DNA from: an uncultured Comamonadaceae bacterium
Lineage (GTDB): Bacteria; Pseudomonadota; Gammaproteobacteria; Burkholderiales; Burkholderiaceae
NCBI GenBank assembly: GCA_946482595.1
Contig: CAMLSD010000056.1
Coordinates: 1 to 34,751 of the forward strand
Reading direction: 5' to 3'
Length of the DNA stretch: 34,751 nt
This document shows, piece by piece, positions 23,707 through 32,827 of this stretch. How positions within the stretch are numbered: position 1 is the first letter of the stretch; every line of letters begins with the position of its first letter. The notes below the pieces were generated by a model. That model was not told where the DNA came from and made no database searches. It saw nothing but the letters and a program-made list of their open reading frames with translations. A program made the position numbers and the translations under genes.

Positions 23707-23722
23707 GTCACCATTAAGTGAC
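23707..23722. promoter_or_regulatory. Operator 2, GTCAC-N6-GTGAC
   Basis: GTCACCATTAAGTGAC repeats the perfect arms of operator 1 and starts 3 bases after the -10, covering the expected transcript start. Confidence 0.75.
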
Positions 23723-23743
23723 ATTCGGCAACAGGAGCCCCTC

Positions 23744-24922
23744 ATGGACCGTCGTGGATTCATCCGTGTCATCACCGCTGCCTCGGCAGCCCCGGCCGTG
23801 CTGGCCCTGCCCGGCTGCTCGACTTCGCTGCCCGCCGAGGCCGTGGCCGCATGGCAGGGCCCGGGTAACGAGACCGACCTGCGGCGCCGCGCCCTGGCCT
23901 ACGCCGTGCTCGCGCCGAACTCGCACAACCGCCAGCCGTGGCTGGTCGACCTGCGCGAGCCCAACGCCATCACGCTGCATGTGGATCGCGAGCGCCTGCT
24001 GCCGATGACCGACCCGTGGTTCCGCCAGATCGTGGTCAGTCAGGGCACGTTCCTGGAGCTGCTGGTGATCGCGCTGAAAGAGCTGGGCGTGGCGCCGGAG
24101 GTCAGCCTGTTCCCGCAGGGCAGCTTTGCCGCGCGCACGCTCGACGACCGCCCGGTGGCACGCGTGAGCTGGACACCCGGCGCGCCGGCCCCCGCGCGGG
24201 ACCCGCTGTTCGCGCAGATCCTGCACCGGCACACGGCCAAGGTCGACTACGACATGAGCCGCCCGGTGCCGGCCGCCGTGCTGGACGCACTGGGTCAGGC
24301 CGCCAGCCACCCGCAGGTGCGGTTTGGCGGCACGCTGGATCCGGCCCGTGTGGCCGAGCTACGCACCGTGTGCTGGGAGTCGGCCCGCGTCGAACTGCTG
24401 ACACCGCGCACCGTGATGGAAAGCGTGCGTCTCACCCGGGTGGGCCCCCGCGAGATCGCTGAACACCGCGACGGCATCAGCGTCAACGGCCTGGTGCCGC
24501 GCCTGGCCAATGCCGTCGGCCTGTTCGACCGCAGTCAGCCGCCCGCCGAAGGCAGCACGCCCTATCGCCAGATGATGAGCCGCTTCGAAGGGCACTGCCG
24601 CACCGCGATGGGGTTCGTCTGGCTGAGCACCGACACCGCGACACACACCGCGCGCGGCACCACGCGCCACGCCGAGGTCGATGCCGGCCGCGCCTATGTG
24701 CGACTCCAGCTGAAGGCCACCGAATTGGGCGTGCAGGTGCATCCGATGAGCCAGGCCCCGCAGGAGTTCGACGAAATGCGGCCCTGGTACGACAAGCTGC
24801 ACCAGACCCTGCTGGGGCGCCCGGCCACGGCCGAGACGGTGCAGATGCTGTGCCGCGTGGGTTACTGCGAGACACAGCCGCATACACCCCGGCGGGGCGT
24901 CGATGCGATCATCCGCGTGTGA
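23744..24922 (+). CDS. Acg-like nitroreductase-fold lipoprotein
   Basis: This 392-aa protein resembles the Acg family of FMN-binding, nitroreductase-fold proteins. The N-terminus carries a twin-arginine-like motif RRGFIRVI and a lipobox LPGC with Cys25, so it is probably exported and lipid-anchored. APNSHNRQPW at 57-66 is the FMN-phosphate region of nitroreductases. A second nitroreductase-like half covers about 200-385, with pseudo-repeat wording typical of Acg. The ATG at 23744 has AGGAG at 7 nt. It overlaps the downstream tetR by GTGA and lies behind twin operators. The substrate is unknown. Confidence 0.82.
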   Translation: MDRRGFIRVITAASAAPAVLALPGCSTSLPAEAVAAWQGPGNETDLRRRALAYAVLAPNSHNRQPWLVDLREPNAITLHVDRERLLPMTDPWFRQIVVSQGTFLELLVIALKELGVAPEVSLFPQGSFAARTLDDRPVARVSWTPGAPAPARDPLFAQILHRHTAKVDYDMSRPVPAAVLDALGQAASHPQVRFGGTLDPARVAELRTVCWESARVELLTPRTVMESVRLTRVGPREIAEHRDGISVNGLVPRLANAVGLFDRSQPPAEGSTPYRQMMSRFEGHCRTAMGFVWLSTDTATHTARGTTRHAEVDAGRAYVRLQLKATELGVQVHPMSQAPQEFDEMRPWYDKLHQTLLGRPATAETVQMLCRVGYCETQPHTPRRGVDAIIRV

Positions 24923-25647
24923 ATGACACACCCTCCCCCCTCGACCCTGCCGACGCCGGCGCGGCCGACACCACCCGCGCCGCGGCCAGCCCGCGCGAAC
25001 GCAACCGCGAACTCACCCAGGAGCGCATCGTCGCGGCCGTCGGGGAGGTGCTGGCCCGCGACGGCTTCACCGGCCTGGGCATCAATGCCGTGGCCAAACA
25101 GGCCGGTGTCGACAAGGTCCTGATCTACCGCTACTTCGGTGGCCTGCCGCAGTTGCTCAAGGCCTATGGCGACAGCGGCGCGTTCTGGCCCTCCGTGTCC
25201 GAGCTGGCCGGGCCCGATCCGGCGGCAGTGCAGGCCCTGCTTGCACTGCCCACCTGGGAGCGTTACGCCGTCTTCATGGAGCGGTTTGCCGCCGCCTTGC
25301 GTGCACGCCCGCTGACGCTCGAGATCCTGGCCGCCGAGATCGTCGAGCGCAACGAACTCACCGCCATCCTTGAAACCGAACGTGAACAATGGGGCGAGGA
25401 CGCGGCCCGGCTGCTGGGCGGCCCCGAATACCTCGCCCGGCCCGAAATGCACGGTCTGACCTTGCTGCTGATCGCCGGCGTGCAGTACCTGCTGGTGCGC
25501 GCACGCAAGATCCGCATCTTCGGCGGGATCGACCTGCACACCGATGCGGGCTGGCAGGCCTTGATGGCCTCGGTGCGGGCGATGGCGCGGCAGATGCTGG
25601 GCAGTGCTCAGTCGGTGAACCCGGCCGACATCACCTCGCGCAAATAG
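24919..25647 (+). CDS. TetR-family regulator of the nitroreductase operon
   Basis: This 242-aa regulator starts with GTG at 24919, overlapping the previous stop codon by 4 bases (GTGA). The first 30 residues are a disordered acidic/Ala-rich tail, then the TetR helix-turn-helix at about 55-75 (GINAVAKQAGVDKVLIYRYFG). It is likely the repressor that binds the two GTCAC-N6-GTGAC sites and controls its own operon. Its 3' end overlaps the convergent LysR gene by 40 bases. Confidence 0.88.
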   Translation: MNDTPSPLDPADAGAADTTRAAASPRERNRELTQERIVAAVGEVLARDGFTGLGINAVAKQAGVDKVLIYRYFGGLPQLLKAYGDSGAFWPSVSELAGPDPAAVQALLALPTWERYAVFMERFAAALRARPLTLEILAAEIVERNELTAILETEREQWGEDAARLLGGPEYLARPEMHGLTLLLIAGVQYLLVRARKIRIFGGIDLHTDAGWQALMASVRAMARQMLGSAQSVNPADITSRK

Positions 25648-26552
25648 GCCACCAGCGCCTGCACGGCCCGCGGCACGACCGGGCTGTACGGGCGGATCGC
25701 ATAGATGCGTTCACCGAAGGCACCTACCGGGCGCCAGTCCGGCAGCACCGCCACCAGCCGACCGGCACGCAAGGCGGCCTGGGCGCTGAAGTCCGGCAGC
25801 ACCGCCAGGCCCAGGCCGTCCAGCACCGCCTCGCGCAGCACCTCGCTGTTGTTCGCGGCAAAGCTGCCGCGCACCGGCACGGTCACGCGCGGCTCCTCGC
25901 CGGGCCGGGGCCCGTCGACCCGCTCGAACGACCAGGTCGGTGTGTCACCGGGCCGCAGGTAGTGCAGGCAGTCATGCCCCGCCAGGCCGTGCGGGGTGTC
26001 CGGCGCCGGGCAGCGGCGCAGGTAGGTGCGGCTGCCGACCAGCCAGGAACGGGTGCTGCACAAGGCCCAGGCCACATGGGTGTCGGGCGGTGCCGCGGTG
26101 TGGCGGATCGCCAGGTCGAAACCTTCCTGCGCCAGCGGCACCAGGCGGTCGGCCAGGTCCAGCTCCAGGCGCACCTCGGGGTGGCGGCGCAGGAATTCAC
26201 CCAGGTGGGGCACGATCTGCTGTCGCCCGAGCGCCACCGGCGCGGTGACACGCACCAGCCCGCGCGGCGCACCGGCCCGGTCCTTGACACCCTCGAAGCT
26301 GCGCTCGATCTGCTCGAAGGCCTCGCGGGTGGCATCGACCAGCTGCTGTCCGGCTTCGGTCAGGCGCACCGAGCGGGTGGTGCGCTGCACCAGCTGCACG
26401 CCGGCCGCACGCTCGAGTTCGGCCATGCGCTGGCTCATCGCAGCCTTCGAGATCAGCAGGCGCTGAGCCGCGGCGGTGTAGCTGCCCTGTTGCGCCAGCA
26501 CGCCGAGTGCATGCACATGCGCCCACAGGGTCGACAGGCGGTGGGGGTCCAT
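25608..26552 (-). CDS. LysR-family regulator divergent from mmsA
   Basis: This 314-aa LysR protein has the helix-turn-helix at about 23-45 (SYTAAAQRLLISKAAMSQRMAEL) in the group of LysR regulators that begin with an HAL-type helix. The effector domain follows. It shares its last 40 bases with the convergent tetR gene and faces mmsA across 134 bp holding a perfect dyad, so mmsA is the likely target. Confidence 0.9.
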   Translation of the reverse strand: MDPHRLSTLWAHVHALGVLAQQGSYTAAAQRLLISKAAMSQRMAELERAAGVQLVQRTTRSVRLTEAGQQLVDATREAFEQIERSFEGVKDRAGAPRGLVRVTAPVALGRQQIVPHLGEFLRRHPEVRLELDLADRLVPLAQEGFDLAIRHTAAPPDTHVAWALCSTRSWLVGSRTYLRRCPAPDTPHGLAGHDCLHYLRPGDTPTWSFERVDGPRPGEEPRVTVPVRGSFAANNSEVLREAVLDGLGLAVLPDFSAQAALRAGRLVAVLPDWRPVGAFGERIYAIRPYSPVVPRAVQALVAYLREVMSAGFTD

Positions 26553-26577
26553 GGGTTGTCTCCGTCAGCAATCCGCT

Positions 26578-26601
26578 CATTGTTCATCAGAGCGAACAAT
26601 G
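26578..26601. promoter_or_regulatory. LysR-type operator upstream of mmsA
   Basis: CATTGTTC (26578-26585) and GAACAATG (26594-26601) are perfect inverted 8-mers with an 8-base gap. The T-N11-A layout fits a LysR site, 26 bases from the regulator start and 86 from the mmsA start. Confidence 0.75.
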
Positions 26602-26686
26602 AAGTCAGCCCGAGCGGCTTGGTTTGCCGGCAGCCGCGGCCTAGACTGGCTGGATTCCAATCGACCCCACCCTGCTGGAGACCGCC

Positions 26687-28204
26687 ATGGGCGCACCCGA
26701 CCTGCCTCTTTCGACCACCGTGCAACACTGGATCGGCGGCCGCGTCACGGCCAGCACCAGCGGCCGTGCCCAGGACGTCTTCAACCCGGCCACCGGCCAG
26801 GTCACGCGCCAGGTGGTGCTGGGCAGCGCCGAAGAGGTCGATGCGGCCGTGGCGGCTGCGCGGGCGGCATTTCCGCAATGGGCCGACACGCCACCGATCC
26901 GCCGCGCCCGGGTGCTCAACCGCTTTCTCGACCTGCTGAACCAGCACCGCGACACGCTCGCCGCGATGATCACCGCCGAACATGGCAAGGTGTTCACCGA
27001 TGCACAGGGCGAGGTCACGCGCGGCATCGAGATCGTCGAGTTCGCCTGCGGCATTCCGCAGCTGCTCAAGGGCGACTTCACCGACCAGGTCTCCACCGGC
27101 ATCGACAACTGGACCCTGCGCCAGCCGCTGGGGGTGGTGGCCGGCATCACGCCGTTCAACTTCCCGTGCATGGTGCCGTGCTGGATGTTCCCGGTGGCAC
27201 TGGCCTGCGGCAACACCTTCGTGCTCAAGCCCAGCGAGCGCGACCCCTCGGCCTCGCTGTTCATGGCCGAGCTGCTGCGCCAGGCGGGCCTGCCCGACGG
27301 CGTGTTCAACGTGGTGCAGGGCGACAAGGTTGCGGTCGACGCGCTGCTGTCCCACCCCGACGTGAAGGCCCTGAGTTTCGTGGGCTCCACACCGATCGCG
27401 CAGTACATCTATGAAACCGGCGCCCACCACGGCAAGCGGGTGCAGGCCCTGGGCGGCGCGAAGAACCACATGGTGGTGATGCCCGATGCCGACCTCGACC
27501 AGGCCGTCGACGCGCTGATCGGCGCAGCCTACGGCTCGGCCGGCGAACGCTGCATGGCCATCAGCGTGGCGGTGCTGGTGGGTGACGTGGCCGATCGCAT
27601 CATCCCCCGGCTGGCCGAGCGGGCCCGCGCGCTGAAGATCAGCAACGGCATGGAACTCGATGCCGAGATGGGGCCGATCGTCACGCGCCAGGCGCTCGAT
27701 CGCATCACCGGCTACATCGCCCAGGGGGTGGCCGAGGGGGCGCAGCTCGTGGTCGACGGGCGCGGCCACCAGGTCGCCGGTCACGAGGGCGGCTTCTGGC
27801 TGGGCGGCACGCTGTTCGACCATGTGACGCCGTCGATGAAGATCTACCAGGAAGAGATCTTCGGCCCGGTGCTGTCGTGCGTGCGGGTGGCCGACTTTTC
27901 CGCGGCCATCGATCTGGTCAACGCCCACGAATACGGCAACGGCGTGGCCTGCTACACGCGCGACGGCAACGTGGCGCGCGAGTTCGGCCGGCGCATCCAG
28001 GTCGGCATGGTGGGCATCAATGTGCCCATCCCGGTGCCGATGGCCTGGCATGGCTTCGGCGGCTGGAAGCGCTCGCTGTTCGGCGACATGCATGCCTATG
28101 GCGAAGAAGGCGTGCGCTTCTACACCAAGCAGAAGTCCATCATGCAGCGCTGGCCCGAAAGCACGGCCAAGGGGGCTGAATTCGTGATGCCCACGTCCAA
28201 GTGA
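26687..28204 (+). CDS. mmsA: Methylmalonate-semialdehyde dehydrogenase (CoA-acylating)
   Basis: This 505-aa aldehyde dehydrogenase converts methylmalonate or malonate semialdehyde to propionyl-CoA or acetyl-CoA in valine, inositol and beta-alanine breakdown. The catalytic cysteine is in GSAGERCMA (near residue 289). The usual ELGG glutamate of other aldehyde dehydrogenases is replaced ([11 protein letters not shown]), as expected for the CoA-dependent class. [16 protein letters not shown] matches the family. It starts after GGAG with an ATG at 26687. Other valine-pathway genes are not nearby. Confidence 0.94.
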   Translation: MGAPDLPLSTTVQHWIGGRVTASTSGRAQDVFNPATGQVTRQVVLGSAEEVDAAVAAARAAFPQWADTPPIRRARVLNRFLDLLNQHRDTLAAMITAEHGKVFTDAQGEVTRGIEIVEFACGIPQLLKGDFTDQVSTGIDNWTLRQPLGVVAGITPFNFPCMVPCWMFPVALACGNTFVLKPSERDPSASLFMAELLRQAGLPDGVFNVVQGDKVAVDALLSHPDVKALSFVGSTPIAQYIYETGAHHGKRVQALGGAKNHMVVMPDADLDQAVDALIGAAYGSAGERCMAISVAVLVGDVADRIIPRLAERARALKISNGMELDAEMGPIVTRQALDRITGYIAQGVAEGAQLVVDGRGHQVAGHEGGFWLGGTLFDHVTPSMKIYQEEIFGPVLSCVRVADFSAAIDLVNAHEYGNGVACYTRDGNVAREFGRRIQVGMVGINVPIPVPMAWHGFGGWKRSLFGDMHAYGEEGVRFYTKQKSIMQRWPESTAKGAEFVMPTSK

Positions 28205-28222
28205 AGCCCGACCCGGCCGCGC

Positions 28223-29887
28223 TCAGGCGGGTGCGGCCGGCGCTTCGGCCGGGGGGGTCTGGCCCTTGATGGCCAGCCCGCCCTCGGGCCGCTGGCTGTT
28301 GCGGCCCAGCACGCCCTGATGCCCGCCCTGGGCGAGGCGGCGGCGCAGCGTCTCCACACTCTGTTCGAGCGCCTGCGCATCGGCAATGCGGCCGCGGTGA
28401 CGTGCCAGCGCGAGCGCCGCCATCTCGACCAGCTTGAGATTGCGTGTTTCCTCGCCAAAACGCACCAGCGCCTGGACGGCCGCGCCATGGTCGCCCGCCA
28501 GCGTGTGGCCCATGGCCTGCTCGGCTCGCGCGGTGATGGCCTGGTGGCCGGCCCGGACGATCTCGGCCGACGGCGGATGGCACTGTGCGGACTGGGCCAG
28601 CAGCTCGCTGTAGGCGCGTGAGGTCGAAAACCGCAGCGACACGTCCCGCAGCCACAGCTCGGCATCGGGGAGCTGGATCTCGGCCGCACTCAGCCGCGCG
28701 ACAACGGCCAGCAGGTTGCACGCCGCCTCGAAATCGAAACCGTCGTGGCGCGACTCATCGGCCAGCTCGCGCACCTCGGTGATCAGCCGGGCGAGCTGGC
28801 GCTCCAGCAGTGACTTGAAGATGCGCACCGTCAGCACGAAGCGCTGAAGCCGGCGGCTCTCCGGGGCCTTCTCCAGGGCCTGCAGCAGGCTGTCCAGGCA
28901 GCGCTGCACGCCCTTGCTGTCGCGCGCATCGAAGCGCAGCATGGCCAGCATCACCATCGACTGCATGTCGAACATCTTGGAGCCGGCCCCCAGCGACGCG
29001 GCCCGTTCCAGCGACCGTGCGGCCTCCTCGCCCTGCCCGAGGTAAAAGGCCAGCATGCCCTGCTTCTGCAGGCGCTGGATCGACGACGGGGTCAGCTTGG
29101 AGGCCTGGCGGTAGGTTTCCAGCGCCTGCTGCAGGTCGCCCTGCTCCACCTGCACCCGCCCCATCACGTCGAAGGCATCGGCGTAGGTCGGGTTTTCCAC
29201 CAGCAGCGCCTCCAGTGTGCGGCGGGCCTGGGGCAGGTCCTTGCCTTCCATGTGGGCCCGGGCGATGCCCAGCTTGGCCCAGGGCAGTGCATTGCACTGC
29301 ACCACCGCCTGCAGCAGCTCGCGGGCGTCGTCATGCCGGCCCAGCCGGATCAGCAACTCGGCCCCCAGGCGTGCGGCATACAGCCAGTAGGCACCGCGGG
29401 CCTCGAAGCGCGCCTGGCATTCGGCCGCCGCCTGTTCGAAGTTGCCGGCCTCGATGGCGTCGAACACCGAACGCAGCACCCGCTTGCGATGGCGTGCCTG
29501 GGTGATGCGCTCGGCCAGCATCGCCGCGCTGTGGGGCTTGAGCAGGTAACAGTCGAGTGCCGACTCCGCGGCCTCGGCCACGGTGGCGTAGGTCGCCTCG
29601 CCGGTGACCATGATGAACACGGTGGACAGCGGCAGCAGCTGCGCGCGACGCAGGTCGTCGAGCAGGTCCTGGCCGGTTTCAGTGCGGCCCTCGAAGTGGA
29701 AGTCGCACAGCACCAGATCGTAGACCTGGTTCTCGAGCGCCCGGCGTGCATCCTCCAGCCGGGCCGCCTGGGCGACGGTGCCGAAGCCGAACTGTCGCAA
29801 CATCGTCGCCAGCACGCTGCGCGAGGTCGGGGCGCTGTCGATGACCAGGGCCTTGGCCTGGGTAATGTCGCGATCGAGCAGGGTCAT
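28223..29887 (-). CDS. Response regulator with TPR output region
   Basis: This 554-aa protein has an N-terminal receiver domain (about 12-130) with the phospho-acceptor aspartate in LVLCDFHFEG and the conserved lysine in LLKPH. A long helical region with TPR-like repeats follows (about 135-400, for example ALEALLVENPTYADAFDVMGRV), and there is no DNA-binding domain. It probably signals through protein contacts. The ATG at 29887 has AGGA at about 7 nt. The frame remains open far upstream, but that is antisense to the kinase. It is divergent from the hybrid kinase with 114 bp between starts, so the two likely form one system. Confidence 0.88.
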   Translation of the reverse strand: MTLLDRDITQAKALVIDSAPTSRSVLATMLRQFGFGTVAQAARLEDARRALENQVYDLVLCDFHFEGRTETGQDLLDDLRRAQLLPLSTVFIMVTGEATYATVAEAAESALDCYLLKPHSAAMLAERITQARHRKRVLRSVFDAIEAGNFEQAAAECQARFEARGAYWLYAARLGAELLIRLGRHDDARELLQAVVQCNALPWAKLGIARAHMEGKDLPQARRTLEALLVENPTYADAFDVMGRVQVEQGDLQQALETYRQASKLTPSSIQRLQKQGMLAFYLGQGEEAARSLERAASLGAGSKMFDMQSMVMLAMLRFDARDSKGVQRCLDSLLQALEKAPESRRLQRFVLTVRIFKSLLERQLARLITEVRELADESRHDGFDFEAACNLLAVVARLSAAEIQLPDAELWLRDVSLRFSTSRAYSELLAQSAQCHPPSAEIVRAGHQAITARAEQAMGHTLAGDHGAAVQALVRFGEETRNLKLVEMAALALARHRGRIADAQALEQSVETLRRRLAQGGHQGVLGRNSQRPEGGLAIKGQTPPAEAPAAPA

Positions 29888-30001
29888 GTCGGTGTCCTGT
29901 GTGATCACCAGCTGTTGGCATGCTCCCTGCTCAGGATATCGGCCCGCACGGCACAGGCTGTAGCGTCCTGCCTCCGGACAAACCCGTGGTACGCCCGTGC
30001 G

Positions 30002-32773
30002 ATGCTGCACATGCGCAGTCACACGAGTGGGCCTAAACTGCCCGAAAGCCCCGAAAACCCGGACCCTGCCCCTGCTGAGCCTGCGCCCGTGAGCACCCCC
30101 CCGGCCATCCCCGCCCTGCCCGGTCGCACGCCCGAACAGATGTTCGAGCTGGTGCGCGGCCTCAAGCAGATCGGACTGTGGCAGCGCAACCTGCGCACCG
30201 GCGAGGCCCACTGGGACGACACCATGCTGGCCCTGTGGGGCCTGCCGCCCGGCTCGCCGCCACCAAGTCGCGAGCAGGCCACCGCCCGTGTCGTGCCCTC
30301 GGATCGCGAGGCCTGCGAACGCGCCTGGCACGAACAGCCGGCGCCGGGCCAGACGATGGCGCTGGTCTACCGGGTGGTGCATCCCAGCGGTGACGTGCGG
30401 GTGCTGCGCTCGACCTGGATGGTCGAACGCGATGCGCACGGCGACCTGCACACCTTCGGGATGGCCCTGGACCTGACCTCGGAATGGGTGGCCCAGGAGC
30501 AGCGCGTGATCCAGGCCGAGCAGTTCGACCTGGGCACCAACCTGACCGGCCTGGCGCTGTGGCGGCTCGACCTGGACCGCAACGAGTACCTGCTCAATGA
30601 GCAGGCGCGGGTCATGTACGGCCTGCGCCCGGGCGAGCAGCTCACCCGCGAGATGCTGCTCGAGCGCATCCACCCCGACGACCACGGCAAGGTCAACCAA
30701 GCGCGCGTGGACGTGATGGAGGCGCCGCGCTCGATCGAGGTGGAATACCGGGTCGTGCTGCCCGGCCAGTCGGCCCGTCACGTGCTCACCCGCTGCCATG
30801 CACTGCGTGACGGGTTCGGTCGGGCCACCTGGCTGGTCGGTGCGGTCATCGACATCACGGCCCAGCGCCAGTCGATGGAGCAGCTGCGGGCGCTGGGAGA
30901 ACGGCTGCAGCTGGCGGTGAACACCGCCCGGCTCGGGATCTGGGAGGTCGACTACGACGAGAACGTGCTGTACGTGGACGAGGGCATCTGCGAGATCTAC
31001 GGCATGCCCCCCGGCACACGGCGGCTGACGACCGAGCAGTTGCGGCCCTATGTGCATCCTGAAGACCTGCCCCGCCTGCACCATGAGGTGGTGATGCTGC
31101 CGCAGCGCGACGGGCGCCCGGGCACGATCGAGTTCCGCATCGTGCGGCCGGACGGTTCGATCCGCCATGTGTATTCCAACTTCTCGGGCAAGCACGACGC
31201 CGCCGGGCGGGTGCACCGGCTGCTGGGCACCAACTACGACATCACCGCGCGGGTGGAAAGCGAACGCGCAACGCAGGCGGTGCGCGAACGGCTTGAGCTC
31301 GCCACGCGGGCAGCGGGCCTGGGCATCTGGGAGACGGACCTGAGCGACGGTTCGCAGCAATGGGACGAGCAGATGTTCCGGCTCTTCGGTCACGAACCGC
31401 ATGCCCGCAGCCCGCGCGAGATCTGGGAAGCCGCGGTCGATGCGACCACCCGCGAGGACCTGGCCCAGCGGCTGCGCGCCACCGCCTCGGGCCTGTCGTT
31501 CGACCACCAGTTTCTTGCGCGCCTGCCCTCGGGCGAGCAGCGCTGGCTGGCCGTGCGCGGCACGCCGATGCGCGACGCCTCCGGACGCATCACGCGCGCC
31601 ATGGGGGTCAACTGGGACGTCACCGAGCAGGCACTGGCCCAGGCGGCCGAACGGGCCAGCCAGGCCAAGTCGGAGCTGCTGTCGCGCCTCAGTCACGAAC
31701 TGCGTACGCCGCTGAACGCCATCCTGGGGTTCTCGCAGTTGCTGGCCCTGGGCGAACGCTCGGGCCTGACCGAACGTTCGCGCCAGCACCTGGACCACAT
31801 CCATCAGGCCGGCACCCACCTGATGCACCTGGTCGACGAGGTGCTGGAGCTGTCCAAGATCGAGGCGGGCGCCGTGACGCTGCGCATCGCCCCGACCGCG
31901 CTGCTGCCGCTGGTGCAGGATGCGCTGGCCCTGGTGGAGCCGCAGGTGCGCCAGCGCAGCCTGCGCCTGCAGGTGCAGGTCGACCCCACGCTGCATGTGC
32001 AGGCCGACCCGGTGCGCCTGCGCCAGGTGCTGATCAACCTGCTGTCCAACGCGGTGAAGTACAACCGCCCGGCCGGCCTGGTGGTGGTCTCGGCCCGCCC
32101 GGCCGGCGACACCGTGCGGCTGGCGGTCAGCGACACCGGCCACGGCCTCGCCCCGGCCCAGCAGGAGCAGCTGTTCCAGCCGTTTGCGCGCCTGGGCCAG
32201 GAGGCCCGCGGTGTCGACGGGGTGGGGCTGGGCCTGGTCATCACCAAACGCCTGCTGGAGATGATGCACGGCCGCATCGAGGTGAAAAGCGACCCGTCAG
32301 CCGGCAGCGTGTTCACGCTCACGCTGCCCTCGGCCGGCACCGCGGCGCACGGCGCCGTCGAGGCCCACCCGCGTCCGGTCCACCTGAACCACGACACGCG
32401 TGGCACGGTGCTGTATGTCGAGGACAACGAGATCAACGCGCTGGTGTTCGAGAACGTGCTGTCGTTCCGCCCCGGCGTGCGCCTGCTGATGGCGGTGAAC
32501 CAGGCCGAGGCCCTGGCCCATTGCGCCGACGTACCGCTCGACGTGGCCTTCATCGACCTGTCGCTCGGGCTGGAAAGCGGCTATGACGTGCTGCAGGCGA
32601 TGCGGGTGCACCAACCTGCGTGCCGCTACATCGCCCTCACCGCCAGTGCCATGCCGCAGGAGAAGGAGCGGGCCCTGCGCGAAGGTTTCCACGAGTTCTG
32701 GACCAAACCGCTGAACGTCGATGCTGCACTGCGGGGCGTGGACCGGTTGCTGGGCTGTCCCGTGAGTGACTGA
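30002..32773 (+). CDS. Hybrid histidine kinase with four PAS domains
   Basis: This protein of about 923 aa is a cytoplasmic sensor kinase with no membrane helix or signal peptide. Four PAS-like units lie at about 48-165, 175-290, 298-420 and 425-545. The phospho-accepting histidine is in SHELRTPLNAILGFSQLL near residue 565. The ATPase domain has LINLLSNAVKYN, DTGHG and GVGLGL. A C-terminal receiver domain carries FIDLS (aspartate near 853) and TKPL. The start is uncertain: ATG at 30002 or 30011, or GTG at 30089, none with a clear Shine-Dalgarno. The divergent REC-TPR protein is the likely partner. Confidence 0.9.
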   Translation: MLHMRSHTSGPKLPESPENPDPAPAEPAPVSTPPAIPALPGRTPEQMFELVRGLKQIGLWQRNLRTGEAHWDDTMLALWGLPPGSPPPSREQATARVVPSDREACERAWHEQPAPGQTMALVYRVVHPSGDVRVLRSTWMVERDAHGDLHTFGMALDLTSEWVAQEQRVIQAEQFDLGTNLTGLALWRLDLDRNEYLLNEQARVMYGLRPGEQLTREMLLERIHPDDHGKVNQARVDVMEAPRSIEVEYRVVLPGQSARHVLTRCHALRDGFGRATWLVGAVIDITAQRQSMEQLRALGERLQLAVNTARLGIWEVDYDENVLYVDEGICEIYGMPPGTRRLTTEQLRPYVHPEDLPRLHHEVVMLPQRDGRPGTIEFRIVRPDGSIRHVYSNFSGKHDAAGRVHRLLGTNYDITARVESERATQAVRERLELATRAAGLGIWETDLSDGSQQWDEQMFRLFGHEPHARSPREIWEAAVDATTREDLAQRLRATASGLSFDHQFLARLPSGEQRWLAVRGTPMRDASGRITRAMGVNWDVTEQALAQAAERASQAKSELLSRLSHELRTPLNAILGFSQLLALGERSGLTERSRQHLDHIHQAGTHLMHLVDEVLELSKIEAGAVTLRIAPTALLPLVQDALALVEPQVRQRSLRLQVQVDPTLHVQADPVRLRQVLINLLSNAVKYNRPAGLVVVSARPAGDTVRLAVSDTGHGLAPAQQEQLFQPFARLGQEARGVDGVGLGLVITKRLLEMMHGRIEVKSDPSAGSVFTLTLPSAGTAAHGAVEAHPRPVHLNHDTRGTVLYVEDNEINALVFENVLSFRPGVRLLMAVNQAEALAHCADVPLDVAFIDLSLGLESGYDVLQAMRVHQPACRYIALTASAMPQEKERALREGFHEFWTKPLNVDAALRGVDRLLGCPVSD

Positions 32774-32827
32774 AACGCGCCGCCGCTCGTACTACCGTGG
32801 CGGCTCCTCACCGTGGAGCAGCGTGTC

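Noticed and set aside
28223..32269. A very long open minus-strand frame covering the kinase gene
   Set aside because: Only the part up to 29887 has recognisable domains. The rest is antisense to the kinase, whose PAS, HisKA and ATPase motifs are clear.
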